In this document: in pieces, positions 9,390 to 17,570 of the stretch
Position numbering within the stretch: the stretch's first letter is position 1
Layout of the letters: every line of letters begins with the position of its first letter
NCBI GenBank assembly: GCA_003427395.1
Contig: BFEA01000633.1
Location: 146,054 to 168,272, forward strand
DNA: 22,219 bases
Reading direction: 5' to 3'
Origin: Chara braunii
Taxonomy: Eukaryota; Streptophyta; Charophyceae; Charales; Characeae
Program-made: the position numbers and the translations under genes
The notes under the pieces: generated by a model
The model's database searches: none
What the model saw: the letters and a program-made list of their open reading frames with translations, nothing else
What the model was told of the DNA's origin: nothing

Positions 9390-10245
9390 ATGGGCACTCC
9401 CATGAAGTGTTTAAATTGTAACGGTGATGGCCATTTCGCGAGAGAATGCCCCAGCGCCAGAGGTAATCAAAGCGCCTCAGGGAATTCCGCAGCGGCACCA
9501 TCCACTCCTCGTTTCTGGACGCCTAGGCAGACTGCTGAGGATAACGAGGAACGGGAATTCTTGAGGCAGATCGTCCAGGAGAAGAAGGATGAACAGACGA
9601 GGAAGCGTGAGTTGGATGATCAGAGGAAATTTGATGAGAGGCTAAAGGCGGAGATGGCCAGATATGCGGAGGCCACGAAGGCCGAAGTCATGGCAGCGGT
9701 TGGGCGGCAGTATTTAGGGCAGAAAGATGAAGCCCGGAGGGAGGAGTTGAAAAGGGGGTGGTCTCCTCCTCCTAGGAGAAGGGAGGATTTTCGCCTGGAT
9801 GATGATCTGAGAGATGACGAGGATATTGATTTGGAGATCCACCGATTAGAGCTCTTGCGAGAGAAGAGGCGCCGGGGGAAGGAGGCCGTACGTGGTGGAG
9901 TTAACTTCCGACGCCTTCCTTCTCTTCTGGGCCGGGATCAGTGGATGACCCGGCGATTAGGGGAGAGTGTTCGCGTGATGGTGAGCGAAGGAGGAAGGTG
10001 CCCGCGGGGTTGGGGCTGAAGTTCTGCGCCAGTATGTTCTCGATCAGAAGAGGGAGTTGTCCGCGCTGAAGCAAGATGAGCTTAAGAGGATCTGCGCTAG
10101 GGAGGGCCTACAGTATGACACTAAGGGGCCGTCCATCGATCGAATAGTGGCGGCCAGAGCTAAGGTTGCATATGAGGGCTTCGTTTTCTCACCAGCGCCT
10201 TCCGCGCCTAACTCCCCGGAGGGGGCTGCTTCGCAATCCAGGTGA
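9390..10245 (+). pseudogene. PLE ORF1: zinc knuckle, coiled coil and SAP-like protein, frameshifted
   Basis: I do not recognise a named family. The ATG at 9390 is chosen because it opens a protein whose residues 6-19 form a CCHC zinc knuckle (CLNCNGDGHFAREC, C-x2-C-x4-H-x4-C). A long charged helix follows (about residues 45-115, rich in E, K, R and Q), probably a coiled coil, then an R/D/E-rich segment. The frame shifts at about 9970-10012; the first frame stops at 10017-10019, and the downstream frame ends at TGA 10243-10245. That part contains LKQDELKRICAREGL and a RIVAAR helix, which fit the helix-loop-helix pattern of a SAP DNA-binding motif. Together this resembles a Gag-like nucleic-acid chaperone. 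The frame stays open after the TGA and leads directly into the nuclease ORF, so the two may once have been one protein. Confidence 0.75.
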
Positions 10246-10281
10246 CTAAGGGACTATGCTTGTTTTAGGCTATGGGATAAT

Positions 10282-13162
10282 TTGCTACATTGGATGGGTT
10301 GTAGGCAACGGGCTTTTAGGGAGAATGCACCTACGAGGATTCGTCTTATCTTTGAAAAATGTATCTCGTTGTGTTTTGTTGGGTTGTCCCTGCTCGGGGA
10401 AATCAAATGGAATGTTAAATTTCAGAGAATGCTGTGTGCGGTTGACTGGAGGTGCTGGGATCATGGACCGGTTGTTTACCTGCTCGCGTCTCCATTGTGT
10501 AAGTCGCAGTATGTCGGGAGTTCGGTCAGGGGGATCTTTGTTAGATGGAATGAGCATGTTCGATCTTCTTTTAGTGGGGCCCTGGGAGCATGTCTGAAAT
10601 TGTATCGTTGGCTTAGGTTCTTTGGTCTACAGGTACGTCGCCATTCCGCTAGTGAATGGTGCTGTTTCGGTGGATGTAACTGAGAAAGCCGTTATTTGTA
10701 GCTTCGCGCCCGTGCTCAATACTAGACGATCACGAAGGAGGCAGAGATTTGGGACCCGGCCTTCGCAGCGAAAAAGGAAAGGTAAGGTGGCTATCCCTCC
10801 TAGTCTCGGGGCTTTCGTTAGATTCAGACTGGAGAGGGGAGATTGGTGTGGTAGCTTACTTTCGGTCTTACGTGGTTTGTTCACCTCTACCATTAGGCAT
10901 GCTGTTCTGTGTGTCCTCCCTGGTAACTTCTGGGCGGATAAATGGTCGTTAGTGCGCAGGTTTTTTGGTATGACCCCAGTCAGGTGTGCTGGATCTTCCG
11001 TTCTTTTGAAGGATGCTAAGGTGTTGCTTCAGACTGGTGGGAGTTTCGTGTTTGGACCTATCATTTTCACCCCCTCTGGCAGAGCTATTTTGAAAGGGCA
11101 ATTGCAGACCTTTCTTTCGCAACCATGGAGGAGACGCTGTTTGCCGTCTTGTTCGGATTTGCGGCTCATTCGTTGGTTTAAGGCTGCTTGGGAGTTCTCT
11201 AGAAAGGAGACGAGATCTTTGCTTGAGGCCATGGTTGCCAGAGAGGTGAAGAAAAGGATCGGGGTCGATATTTGGAGTTGATTGGTCATTCGTATGCAGT
11301 ATGATCACTTGGTTTCAACTACGGACGTGCATAGGTTAGCAGTGAAGGCAGTCGCGGGTTCGGCTTTCTCCTCGGTTTTTGCTGAGTTTTTGTGTTCGCG
11401 GGTAAGATTCGTCTGGAAAAAGAACAAATGTGTTGGTGACCTTCTCTTCACCCACAAGAGGGTCTCACGTGGTGACTACTTGGAATGTCATTGTTTTGAT
11501 GTGCTCGAAAATTGGGACCGGCACGGTTTACATGTTATGACGAGGATCGGCGATGTTCCTGGTGTCCCGGATATTTTTTGGAATTCCAAGAACATTCCCG
11601 TTCGGACCAAGGGAATGGCCATGGAGGAGCTAGGAAAAGAGATTGTCCGTATTTGTAGAATCACGAGATCGTCTTTCTTGATCGACCAGGATGCCCTTCG
11701 TGTTTGTTTTATAGATAATACTGAGAATTTCGTGCCCTTGGACCTTTCTGGTTGGTTGGTGAGGCTTAGGCGTTTTGCTTGTGTGCCGATAGATCGGAAC
11801 ATTGCGGACACGCTGGTCATTTGCCCCCTTCTGTATTCACATTTTCAGAAAATGACCTTCGACTGGAATTGTGCTTTTGAGCACTACGAGGCGGATGTGC
11901 ACGCCTTGATTTCCGAGATGCGTGCTGATTTTCACTTGAGGGGTTTGCACAGGATTGGTAAATGGGACACCAAGGGTGCTTTCGGTCAAGCTTTTGTTTT
12001 ACCAAAGCACAAGGACCTTTTGAGGTGGCGTCCCATTTCACCCACTTGTTCCGAGCCTACACGGTTGGCTTGTGCCAGGGTCGCTCGATGTCTGAACTGT
12101 CTGCTCTTTCGGCTTCCTGTCAGGCTTTGCTTTAACCTTAGAGCTGTGGATCAGGTCCGTGCCAGGATGGAGGAAATGGACAGGGATCTGAATCACTTAC
12201 CTGGGTTGAGTGACCTGGTGGCAGGGTCCTTTGATGTGAAGGACATGTTTGTGACTCTGCCACAGGATGACATTCTCCGTGCGGTAGATTGGTTGTTCGC
12301 TAGGTATATCGGTGCCGGATATGAGGGTGTCAATGTTGCCAGGAGGGGTCCTCAATCCTTTTTGTCCTTTGGCGCAAGGAGGGATGATTGTATTTTTCTC
12401 AGTTTTCAGATTATTCGGGACATGCTTGTTTTCGACCTTCGGTTTACTTTTGTGTGGTCAGCAAAGGTTTTGCTCAGGCAGGTCATCGGAGTTCCTATGG
12501 GAAAATCGTCCAGCTGTTCATTGGCATGTATCCTCTGCGCATGGGCTGAGTTTAATTTCTTGAGCACTCTGGGGATTCATAGGCGACTTGTTTTTGGTTT
12601 CCGAATTATTGATGATGTTAACATTTTCGTGGCAGTTGTGGGAACGGAGGGGTATGCCGCTGCTTTCTGGATTTTTGAGAAATTTCAGTCTTGCTATGGA
12701 TCCAAACTCCGTTTGGAGCGAACTGACGATTGTTTGGGGCAGTGGGCTTTTGCGGGGATGATGGTTCAGAAAGAAGGTACGGCGGTGCATACCGTTGCCC
12801 TTGTGAAGAATTCGGATCCTATCTGGAACAAGGGGAAGCTGGTTTATGGCTCATACCAGGACTTTGGGTCTTATTCGACGAAACGGGCCAAGATTGGGGT
12901 GATTATTGTTTTGCTGCATAGGGTATACAGATGGTCTGCGGATGGTTTTGGCCGTTTGCAGTCTTTTCTTGCTGTCCGGAGGGAACTTCTCATGTGAAGG
13001 TATCCTCCCAGATTGGTTGCAAATGCCTTTGAGAGATTTGCTAGGAAAATGGATTCGCCTGAGGCCCTGTTGGTCATCGGATGGGAGAAGTTGGAGGTGG
13101 CTTTGTGGGTTTGGCTTTTTTGCCAAATTAGCCCGTTTGATGGGCTTGATACCAGTTACTAG
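10282..13162 (+). pseudogene. PLE GIY-YIG nuclease - CxC linker - reverse transcriptase
   Basis: This protein would nick DNA and copy the element RNA. The nuclease starts with VVYLL (near 10471-10485) and YVGSS (10510-10524), followed by the R and H of RWNEH, and ends with EKAVICSFAPVLN (near 10682-10720). A frameshift between 10598 and 10683 separates the halves. The linker has a C-H-C motif (11486-11494). Reverse transcriptase motifs are LPKHKDLLRWRPI near 12000-12040, the first catalytic Asp in SFDVKDMF (Asp 12233-12235), GVPMGKSSS near 12489-12515, and IDD (12608-12616) as the paired aspartates. About 60 residues between the RPI motif and SFDVKD could be the insertion-in-fingers domain known from this clade and telomerase. 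TGA occurs at 11279-11281 and 12995-12997, and the frame continues to TAG 13160-13162. No CCHH motif is seen in the nuclease, as reported for Chlamys. Confidence 0.88.
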
Positions 13163-14104
13163 GGTGTCAAGGTTTTTGGGCATAATGCGGACCCATTGAT
13201 TTGTTAGGCTTGTGATTGGCATCCTTTGGCGTCCGCGATGGATACCTTGATGTTGGGGGGACCATCCGAACTGAATGTACCCGGCCGCTTTTCTGCTCAT
13301 TTTTTGGCTTCTGCTGTGTCGGGTCAGGGGACCTCTCTGGTTTCAGGACCAGCTCTTTCGATCGGTTTCCCGATTTTTTGTTTGATTTTTGTTTTTTGAA
13401 CGAACCCGACCGTATGATCGGTTGCATACAGACGGTTTCTGCTTCTGAGTTCGGAGGGCGACTGCCTGGGGACTTTTTTGACTGAACCCGGCCGTATGAT
13501 CGGTTGCATACAGACGGTTTCTGCTTCTGAGTTCAGGGGGCCCATACGACTGCCTTGGGACTTTTTGATGCCTGCCACGGGACAGTTTTCGGGTCTCTTT
13601 TGATCTGCGGGTGACAGTATAACTTCACGCTGGCTGATCGAGCTGGCCTCATTCATCTCTCGTTTGAGAGGCGTCATAGGTGAGCGCTCCTCCGTTTCTT
13701 CTCTTTGGCTCTTTGGTGGTTACTGACGATGCCAGTTGCCGCGGTGGTGCCACCAACGGCGGAGACGCTGATCTAAAGTGCTTCGTTGGCCGAGAACGTG
13801 CCTTGGTGTGTAACTGTTTCGTGATTCCGGCGTGCTGCGGGAGACTGTCTTCTTCGTGTTTTTGCTTGTGTCCCCGGCTGTCTGTGCTGTTCTCTTCCTT
13901 CCAGGTGAATGAAGACATGGGTTTCATGGTGGATTTCCGATTGGACGTGCTGAATGGAGGGTCGAGATCTTCCTCTTCCTCTCCTTCCTTCCGTCAACAT
14001 CTGTCTCACGATCCCTGGGGTGAGGCACACCACGTCGCCGGTGCTATGATGGGGAGGCTTCCTCTAGTTAGTGTTTGGTCCAGGGAAGGGGTAGGATGAT
14101 GTAC
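13163..14104 (+). other. PLE 3' noncoding region with candidate intron
   Basis: No convincing gene. It includes the 82-bp tandem repeat at 13402-13568. A donor-like AG|GTGAGC at 13680 and an acceptor TTCTCTTCCTTCCAG ending at 13904 could frame a 225-bp intron. The open frame at 13680-14099 spans that interval and has no recognisable domain, so I do not call it a gene. Confidence 0.4.
13402..13568 (+). repeat. Two-copy 82-bp tandem repeat with internal hairpin
   Basis: Units start at 13402 and 13484, each opening GAACCCG and sharing CGTATGATCGGTTGCATACA. GTATG and CATAC within that block can pair into a short hairpin in each unit. The units differ mainly by a short insertion near 13540. It lies in the 3' noncoding part of the Penelope-like element. 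Confidence 0.85.
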
Positions 14105-14111
14105 TATATAA
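14105..14111 (+). promoter_or_regulatory. Candidate TATA box
   Basis: TATATAA lies about 60 nt upstream of the hammerhead motif in the 3' pseudo-LTR region. In a tandem PLE copy this is where a promoter for the next unit would be expected. Evidence is the motif and position only. Confidence 0.35.
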
Positions 14112-14169
14112 TGGAGGTAGGCTGTAGATGGAACCTCCATGTTTTGAGCATCGGGTTGAGTGGGTAGTA

Positions 14170-14215
14170 TCCTCCTGATGAGACTACTTGCGGGGTAGGC
14201 GAAACGCGTTGAGGA
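14170..14215 (+). ncRNA. Hammerhead ribozyme, type I, minimal stem III
   Basis: All conserved core bases are present. CTGATGA is at 14175-14181 and CGAAAC at 14200-14205. Stem I is TCCTC (14170-14174) paired with GAGGA (14211-14215), five perfect pairs. Stem II is G-A-CTAC paired with GTAG-G-C, with one A/G mismatch and loop TTGCGGG. Stem III is only AC/GT around a two-base loop, as seen in PLE-associated hammerheads that act as dimers. The predicted cut is after GTT, between 14210 and 14211. The RNA would self-cleave within multimeric PLE transcripts. Activity is inferred, not shown. Confidence 0.82.
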
Positions 14216-14289
14216 GAGGCCGCGTGGTATGTGGGGGCGGGTTATGCTCGCTGTTCTGGAAACGATCCTATTCTTCTGGGATGTATCTT

Positions 14290-14423
14290 TTTGATCGGTT
14301 CCTTTGGTTCTTATTGAAGTTGCTCAATATTGCGTGCGTAATGGTCTGAGTATTAATGGTGTATCTTGGCATGCTATTCTCACGCTCAAACTGATTTTGC
14401 TCGTCAGTTTATTCCTTCATTTC
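14290..14423 (+). repeat. 3' pseudo-LTR (134 bp) of the Penelope-like element
   Basis: Identical over 134 bp to 8590-8723. It is followed at once by a few CATTT repeats (to about 14436), then by an unrelated foldback element. The short terminal repeat could be a target microsatellite or a reiterated 3' end. Confidence 0.95.
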
Positions 14424-14439
14424 ATTTCATTTCATTATT

Positions 14440-14602
14440 GGACAGATCCCACTAGCACGGAGGATTGGATAACAAACTGAATCTGGCCGTGTTTGTGGAA
14501 AGGTGCAGAAAATTGTGAGCCATGTGCTTTTCTGCATCTCTGCATAAAACACATCCAGATTCAGGTGCCTAATCCAATCCTCGTTGCTAGTGGGATCTGT
14601 CC
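14440..14602. mobile_element. Foldback element (163 bp, about 80-bp imperfect arms)
   Basis: GGACAGATCCCACTAGCA at the left end pairs with TGCTAGTGGGATCTGTCC at the right end. Complementarity continues with mismatches and small loops almost to the centre (GAGGATTGGAT, TGAATCTGG, TGCAGAAAA blocks). The whole unit would fold into one long hairpin. A MITE is the likeliest identity; a hairpin RNA precursor is an alternative. No clear target duplication is seen. Confidence 0.8.
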
Positions 14603-15092
14603 ATATGATACTTGGATAACAGGAGAGTCATTGAGGCTAATAGGAAACCGAGAAAACCGAAGACAGGGCTGACCGAATACTACTCAACAATGATAGGCGC
14701 AGGGAAGGTGTTGTTGAAGTGGTAGTGCATTTTGAAGTGGCGAGAGCGTGGCACCACAGTGACGCAAATTATTTCATTGAATGAAGTTGTTCTTCATAAA
14801 AGTCCGATCATTTCTTGGAATTTGATGTTCCCAGCACTCAATGGGTGCGGGGGAAGTAGATAAACAATGCAGCTACTGGCAAAATGCTTGGTCTTTGCGT
14901 TAGCAGGCCCTCCCCACCGGCGGCCGCACCCTACCCCCTGACCACCACCACTTAGCCCCCCCCCCTCTTAATTGTGAGAGGTAGCTATGCTTGCAGGAGT
15001 CCACCCACTGTATACGCTTAGGAGTACTGGTAGGTAGGTTACCGTAGTGAAAGGTGAAATTGAGAGAAGACTATAACTTAGTAAAAGAAAAA
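14603..15092. other. No gene recognised
   Basis: Nothing beyond a C-rich patch (14926-14966) stands out. No open frame longer than background, no repeats of note. Confidence 0.5.
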
Positions 15093-15302
15093 TTAAACCA
15101 CCAGTACTTGGCCCAGCTATCTATGCCGAGCCTGGAATGCCCCTGCGCGCCAATTTTCGCCGAAGCGCCCGGGTACCATTTTGAATTTTTTTTGGCTGGC
15201 GCTTCCAGCCATTGTGGTCCAGTACCCCGAAGCCCTAAAGGCGCAGCGCGTTAACGGGAAAGCACCGCGGCCGATAGCTGGGCCAAGTACTTAGTGGTTT
15301 AA
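15093..15302. mobile_element. TIR element, copy 1, TTAA-flanked
   Basis: TTAA (15093-15096) is followed by ACCACCAGTACTTGGCCC, and the right end is its near-perfect inverse (GGGCCAAGTACTTAGTGGT) followed by TTAA (15299-15302). TIRs are about 26 bp, including GATAGCTGGGCC. The interior is GC-rich and noncoding. TTAA duplications are typical of piggyBac-like targets, but the TIR sequence itself is not one I can assign. Confidence 0.75.
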
Positions 15303-15350
15303 GAGGAAAAAAAGGGGACCATCCTATGGTCTGGTGTGCTCAGGACGACA

Positions 15351-15490
15351 GAACATAGGATGTATCTGGACCGCAACTGCAGTCCAGAGAAGTCCAAGAG
15401 CCCCTCAAAAAAAACAAAAAAAAAGCAATTCTTTAGGTCACTGTTGCCTCTTGGAAAAGCTCCAGGCTTGGATGGACCTCCCACTGAGCT

Positions 15491-15530
<40 letters not shown>

Positions 15531-15715
15531 CTCCCACTGAGTTGTTTCATGCCAGAGCATACGATGTATCTGGAGTCTGGACCGCAACTGCAATCCAGAG
15601 ACATCCATGGGCCCTGCCAAAAAAAAAAAAAAAAGAAAAAAAAAAAAAGAAACCCTTCTGTAGGTTGCCTCTTGGAAAAGCAACAGGCTTGGATGGATCT
15701 CCCACTGAGTTGTTT
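15351..15715 (+). repeat. Tandem duplication of a composite LINE fragment
   Basis: Two copies of one module: a block from GATGTATCTGGA to TCCAGAGA, then an A-rich tract, then a LINE reverse transcriptase start (TTGCCTCTTGGAAAAGC ... CCCACTGAG). Copy 1 is about 15351-15492 and copy 2 about 15557-15715. Copy 2 carries a 7-bp insertion and longer A tracts. Confidence 0.8.
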
Positions 15716-15914
15716 CATACATTGTTGGTCGCCATTCGTGGCACTGCATATCTTTCGCACATCAAAAGATTTGGCATTGACTTGTGACCCTCTCCCCGCG
15801 GCTCATGTGCCTGGTAGTATAATTACTCCGATACATAACAAAGGACCTTTAGGCCATACTGACAGTAGAACTTTCCTAAGTGTATTGAAGGGGGACCGCC
15901 TTGAGATATCATGA
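15430..15914 (+). pseudogene. LINE reverse transcriptase N-terminal fragment, duplicated and broken
   Basis: The motif LPLGKAPGLDGPPTEL (first copy, near 15447-15492) and LPLGKATGLDGSPTELFHTL (second copy, near 15667-15723) is the K-A-P-G-x-D-G-x-P opening of LINE reverse transcriptase. After a frameshift near 15780 the translation GSIITPIHNKGPL (near 15809-15853) matches the next finger motif. Homology fades at about 15914. It is a different LINE lineage from the copy at 6071-8105, judging by sequence, and is far too short to function. Confidence 0.8.
15476..15541 (-). mobile_element. Tail-only insertion: T-tract between 13-bp direct repeats
   Basis: ACCTCCCACTGAG occurs at 15476-15488 and 15529-15541. 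Between them is essentially a run of 34 T (15493-15526) with a few flanking bases. This is what remains when target-primed reverse transcription copies only the A-tail. The second repeat also starts the junction with copy 2 of the duplicated module, so unequal recombination is an alternative. Confidence 0.55.
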
Positions 15915-16140
15915 TTGAGCTTGAGACATGATCATGATTGAGCTGCCCGTGCCCAAGTAATTCAGAATCATTTTATTCTGTTCATCTGATCTCAGCTGGA
16001 TTCGAACTTCGGTCTGTTTTTCAACGGGTCGTTGTGTGCACCAACTATGCTAGCCCAGGGCCAGTTGGTAAATGTAGTTATGGGTTTTGTATGATCTCAG
16101 CTGGATTCGAACTTTAGCCTTTTTCTCCGATGCGGCCGTT
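15915..16140. other. Short direct repeats around a tRNA-like segment
   Basis: ATCATGATTGAGCT is repeated at 15907-15920 and about 15930-15943. A 23-bp block beginning TGATCTCAGCTGG occurs at 15987-16009 and again at 16092-16114. The second repeat contains the B-box described in the next entry. No coding region is seen. Confidence 0.6.
15998..16052 (-). other. tRNA-like segment with pol III A- and B-boxes (SINE-like)
   Basis: On the minus strand, TAGCATAGTTGG (16041-16052) matches an A-box and AGTTCGAATCC (15998-16008) a B-box, about 30 nt apart as in tRNA genes. The acceptor and T stems do not pair properly, so it is not an intact tRNA. A second B-box copy is at 16103-16113. It fits a tRNA-derived SINE fragment. 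Confidence 0.45.
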
Positions 16141-16190
16141 AGCACGAAAGAAGGCCTTAGCCCGAAAGAAGGCCCCAGCCCGAAAGAGAG
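16141..16190. repeat. 18-bp tandem repeat, about 2.7 copies
   Basis: AGCMCGAAAGAAGGCCYY is repeated at 16141, 16159 and 16177, followed by a GAAAGA-rich run. Confidence 0.85.
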
Positions 16191-16284
16191 AAAGAAAGAG
16201 ACAGATGCACTCTTCTTGTTTTCTTTGACGCACAGGGTCTTTCCAGGGTCGGAAAAATGTCGTCCGCCAAAGGTATTTGTGGTT

Positions 16285-16453
16285 TTAAACCACCAGTACT
16301 TCCTAGAGTCATGCCCATTAACGTGCCATAACGCGCTACTATTTTAGGAAACGTACGGGCTACTACAGGAGCGCCCAAATTCATCCGACTAGAAGCGTTT
16401 CTACTCTATTTTTTTCCGCGGCCGATAGCTGGGCCAAGTACTGGTGGTCTTAA
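16285..16453. mobile_element. TIR element, copy 2, same family as 15093-15302
   Basis: TTAA (16285-16288) then ACCACCAGTACTT on the left. The right end is GATAGCTGGGCCAAGTACTGGTGGT, then C and TTAA (16450-16453). The right 27 bp (from CCGCGGCC) is shared with copy 1, and the left arm diverges after ACTT. The interior is different or heavily rearranged relative to copy 1. Confidence 0.7.
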
Positions 16454-17184
16454 GACTGAACTGCCAAGCTCCATCTCGTGCGAATCCTCCCATCCATTTG
16501 CATCCCATATTGAACCCCCCGTCTCCCATGATCCAATGCACTCGGCTTGCAAATGAGCCTTGGCACACAACACAAGAAATTCAATTCAAAAGGAAAACAA
16601 AAAGAGTGCATCTTCCTGCAGGTGGAAAGATTCATAATGCATTATGGATGTATCTAGCCCCTTCTCTGGGAAGAAACAGCATGTTTTATTCATTTTGTGT
16701 TGTTTGGTGAGGCCCCATGGGTCCCTGGCGACCTATGCAGTGTGTCCCGTCATTCAGAAACTTTTTGCTGCGCAGTCCAGATGCGATGAACTGGTGATTT
16801 GTGGTGGCCCGGTGGGAGGTCAGCTGGTGGAAATGGGTCACTGCTCTGTGGAAGCTTGGTCCTATAGTACCGTCATCCACAAACTCAGTCTATTCCAGCT
16901 AACACCAGCCAGTGGAAGACAGCATGATGCTGGAAGAGTCAGGGAAGGAGACAACATGATCGTGGAAGAGTCAGTCAGGGGAGGAGGACGCAGGAACAGT
17001 GCACAGTCTGCACTATCTTACCTGTCGTGGCGGAGGCTCTGCCACAGGAACAAACCCATTACGTACAGGTATTCCAATGGGCTACACGGCAAAACAGTCC
17101 CCCGCGTGTTGCCTGCTGTGGAGGTACTTTCCAATGTTTCTAATGGAGGCATTTTTGTTGACAATGTGTGTTCCGATTGCGATT
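16454..17184. other. No gene recognised; one unassigned open frame
   Basis: A 180-codon frame (16644-17186, plus) has no domain, signal or repeat pattern I recognise, and it ends inside the left arm of the next TIR element, so I treat it as chance. An imperfect tandem duplication built on ATGATGCTGGAAGAGTCAG lies at about 16918-16985. Confidence 0.4.
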
Positions 17185-17570
17185 GAGGGCCTGGTTGCAC
17201 TACTCTCCATACGCCAAGTTTAGCCTTGTTGCACTTAGTACTCGCCAAACTTGGCGGATGAAAAATATGTCAGACTGCTCGCCACACCATAGACACAAGT
17301 TGTGGCGAGTGTTTTCGGTTTCCCCGCCTGTGCACGTGGTTTGTGGAGGGTCCCCGTGTGGTCCTCGGACCTCTCCACAAAACAACTTTCTGGACAGTGC
17401 ACGGCTTCAGGAGTCGAGATCGGGCAGACAAGTTTCTTTAACTTAAGAAGAAATATTGTGCCGAGTAAGTGCAACCAGGCCTCCAGTTCGACACGATTCT
17501 CATTTTTTTTCACTCTCCACTCATCTGCCACGAAATGTGGCGGATGGCGAGTAGTGCAACTAGGCCCTGA
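17185..17570. mobile_element. TIR element with GGGCCTRGTTGCACTACTC ends
   Basis: The left arm 17185-17220 is the inverse of 17537-17570 with a few mismatches. A further inverted copy of the terminus sits internally at 17466-17483 (AAGTGCAACCAGGCCT), and TTGCACTTAGTACTCGCCA at 17229-17247 repeats the left arm pattern. The right end reads CAGGGCC from outside in, a little like hAT termini. No 8-bp target duplication is visible, so the superfamily is open. Confidence 0.7.

Larger units (their letters stand above)
8590..14423 (+). mobile_element. Penelope-like element with N-terminal GIY-YIG (Chlamys/Naiad type)
   Basis: A 5.8-kb unit bounded by an identical 134-bp direct repeat, which fits PLE pseudo-LTRs. 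The internal order is zinc-knuckle ORF1, GIY-YIG nuclease, CxC linker and reverse transcriptase. Canonical PLEs carry the nuclease after the reverse transcriptase; here it is before it, as described for the Naiad and Chlamys clades. A hammerhead ribozyme precedes the 3' repeat. The 3' end runs into a short CATTT repeat. The copy has at least two frameshifts and three in-frame TGA codons, but its identical terminal repeats suggest it is fairly recent. Confidence 0.85.

Noticed and set aside
10256-10597. Alternative-frame ORF overlapping the GIY-YIG region
   Set aside because: The other frame carries the YVGSS and RWNEH motifs, so this is a shadow.
13680-14099. 139-codon open frame in the PLE 3' region as a third PLE gene
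   Set aside because: Low-complexity composition without motifs, and its start coincides with a splice-donor-like site.
15998-16052. Functional tRNA gene
   Set aside because: A- and B-boxes are present but the acceptor, T and anticodon stems do not form.
16644-17186. 180-codon open frame as a gene
   Set aside because: No recognisable domain, no homologous pattern, and it ends inside the left arm of a TIR element.
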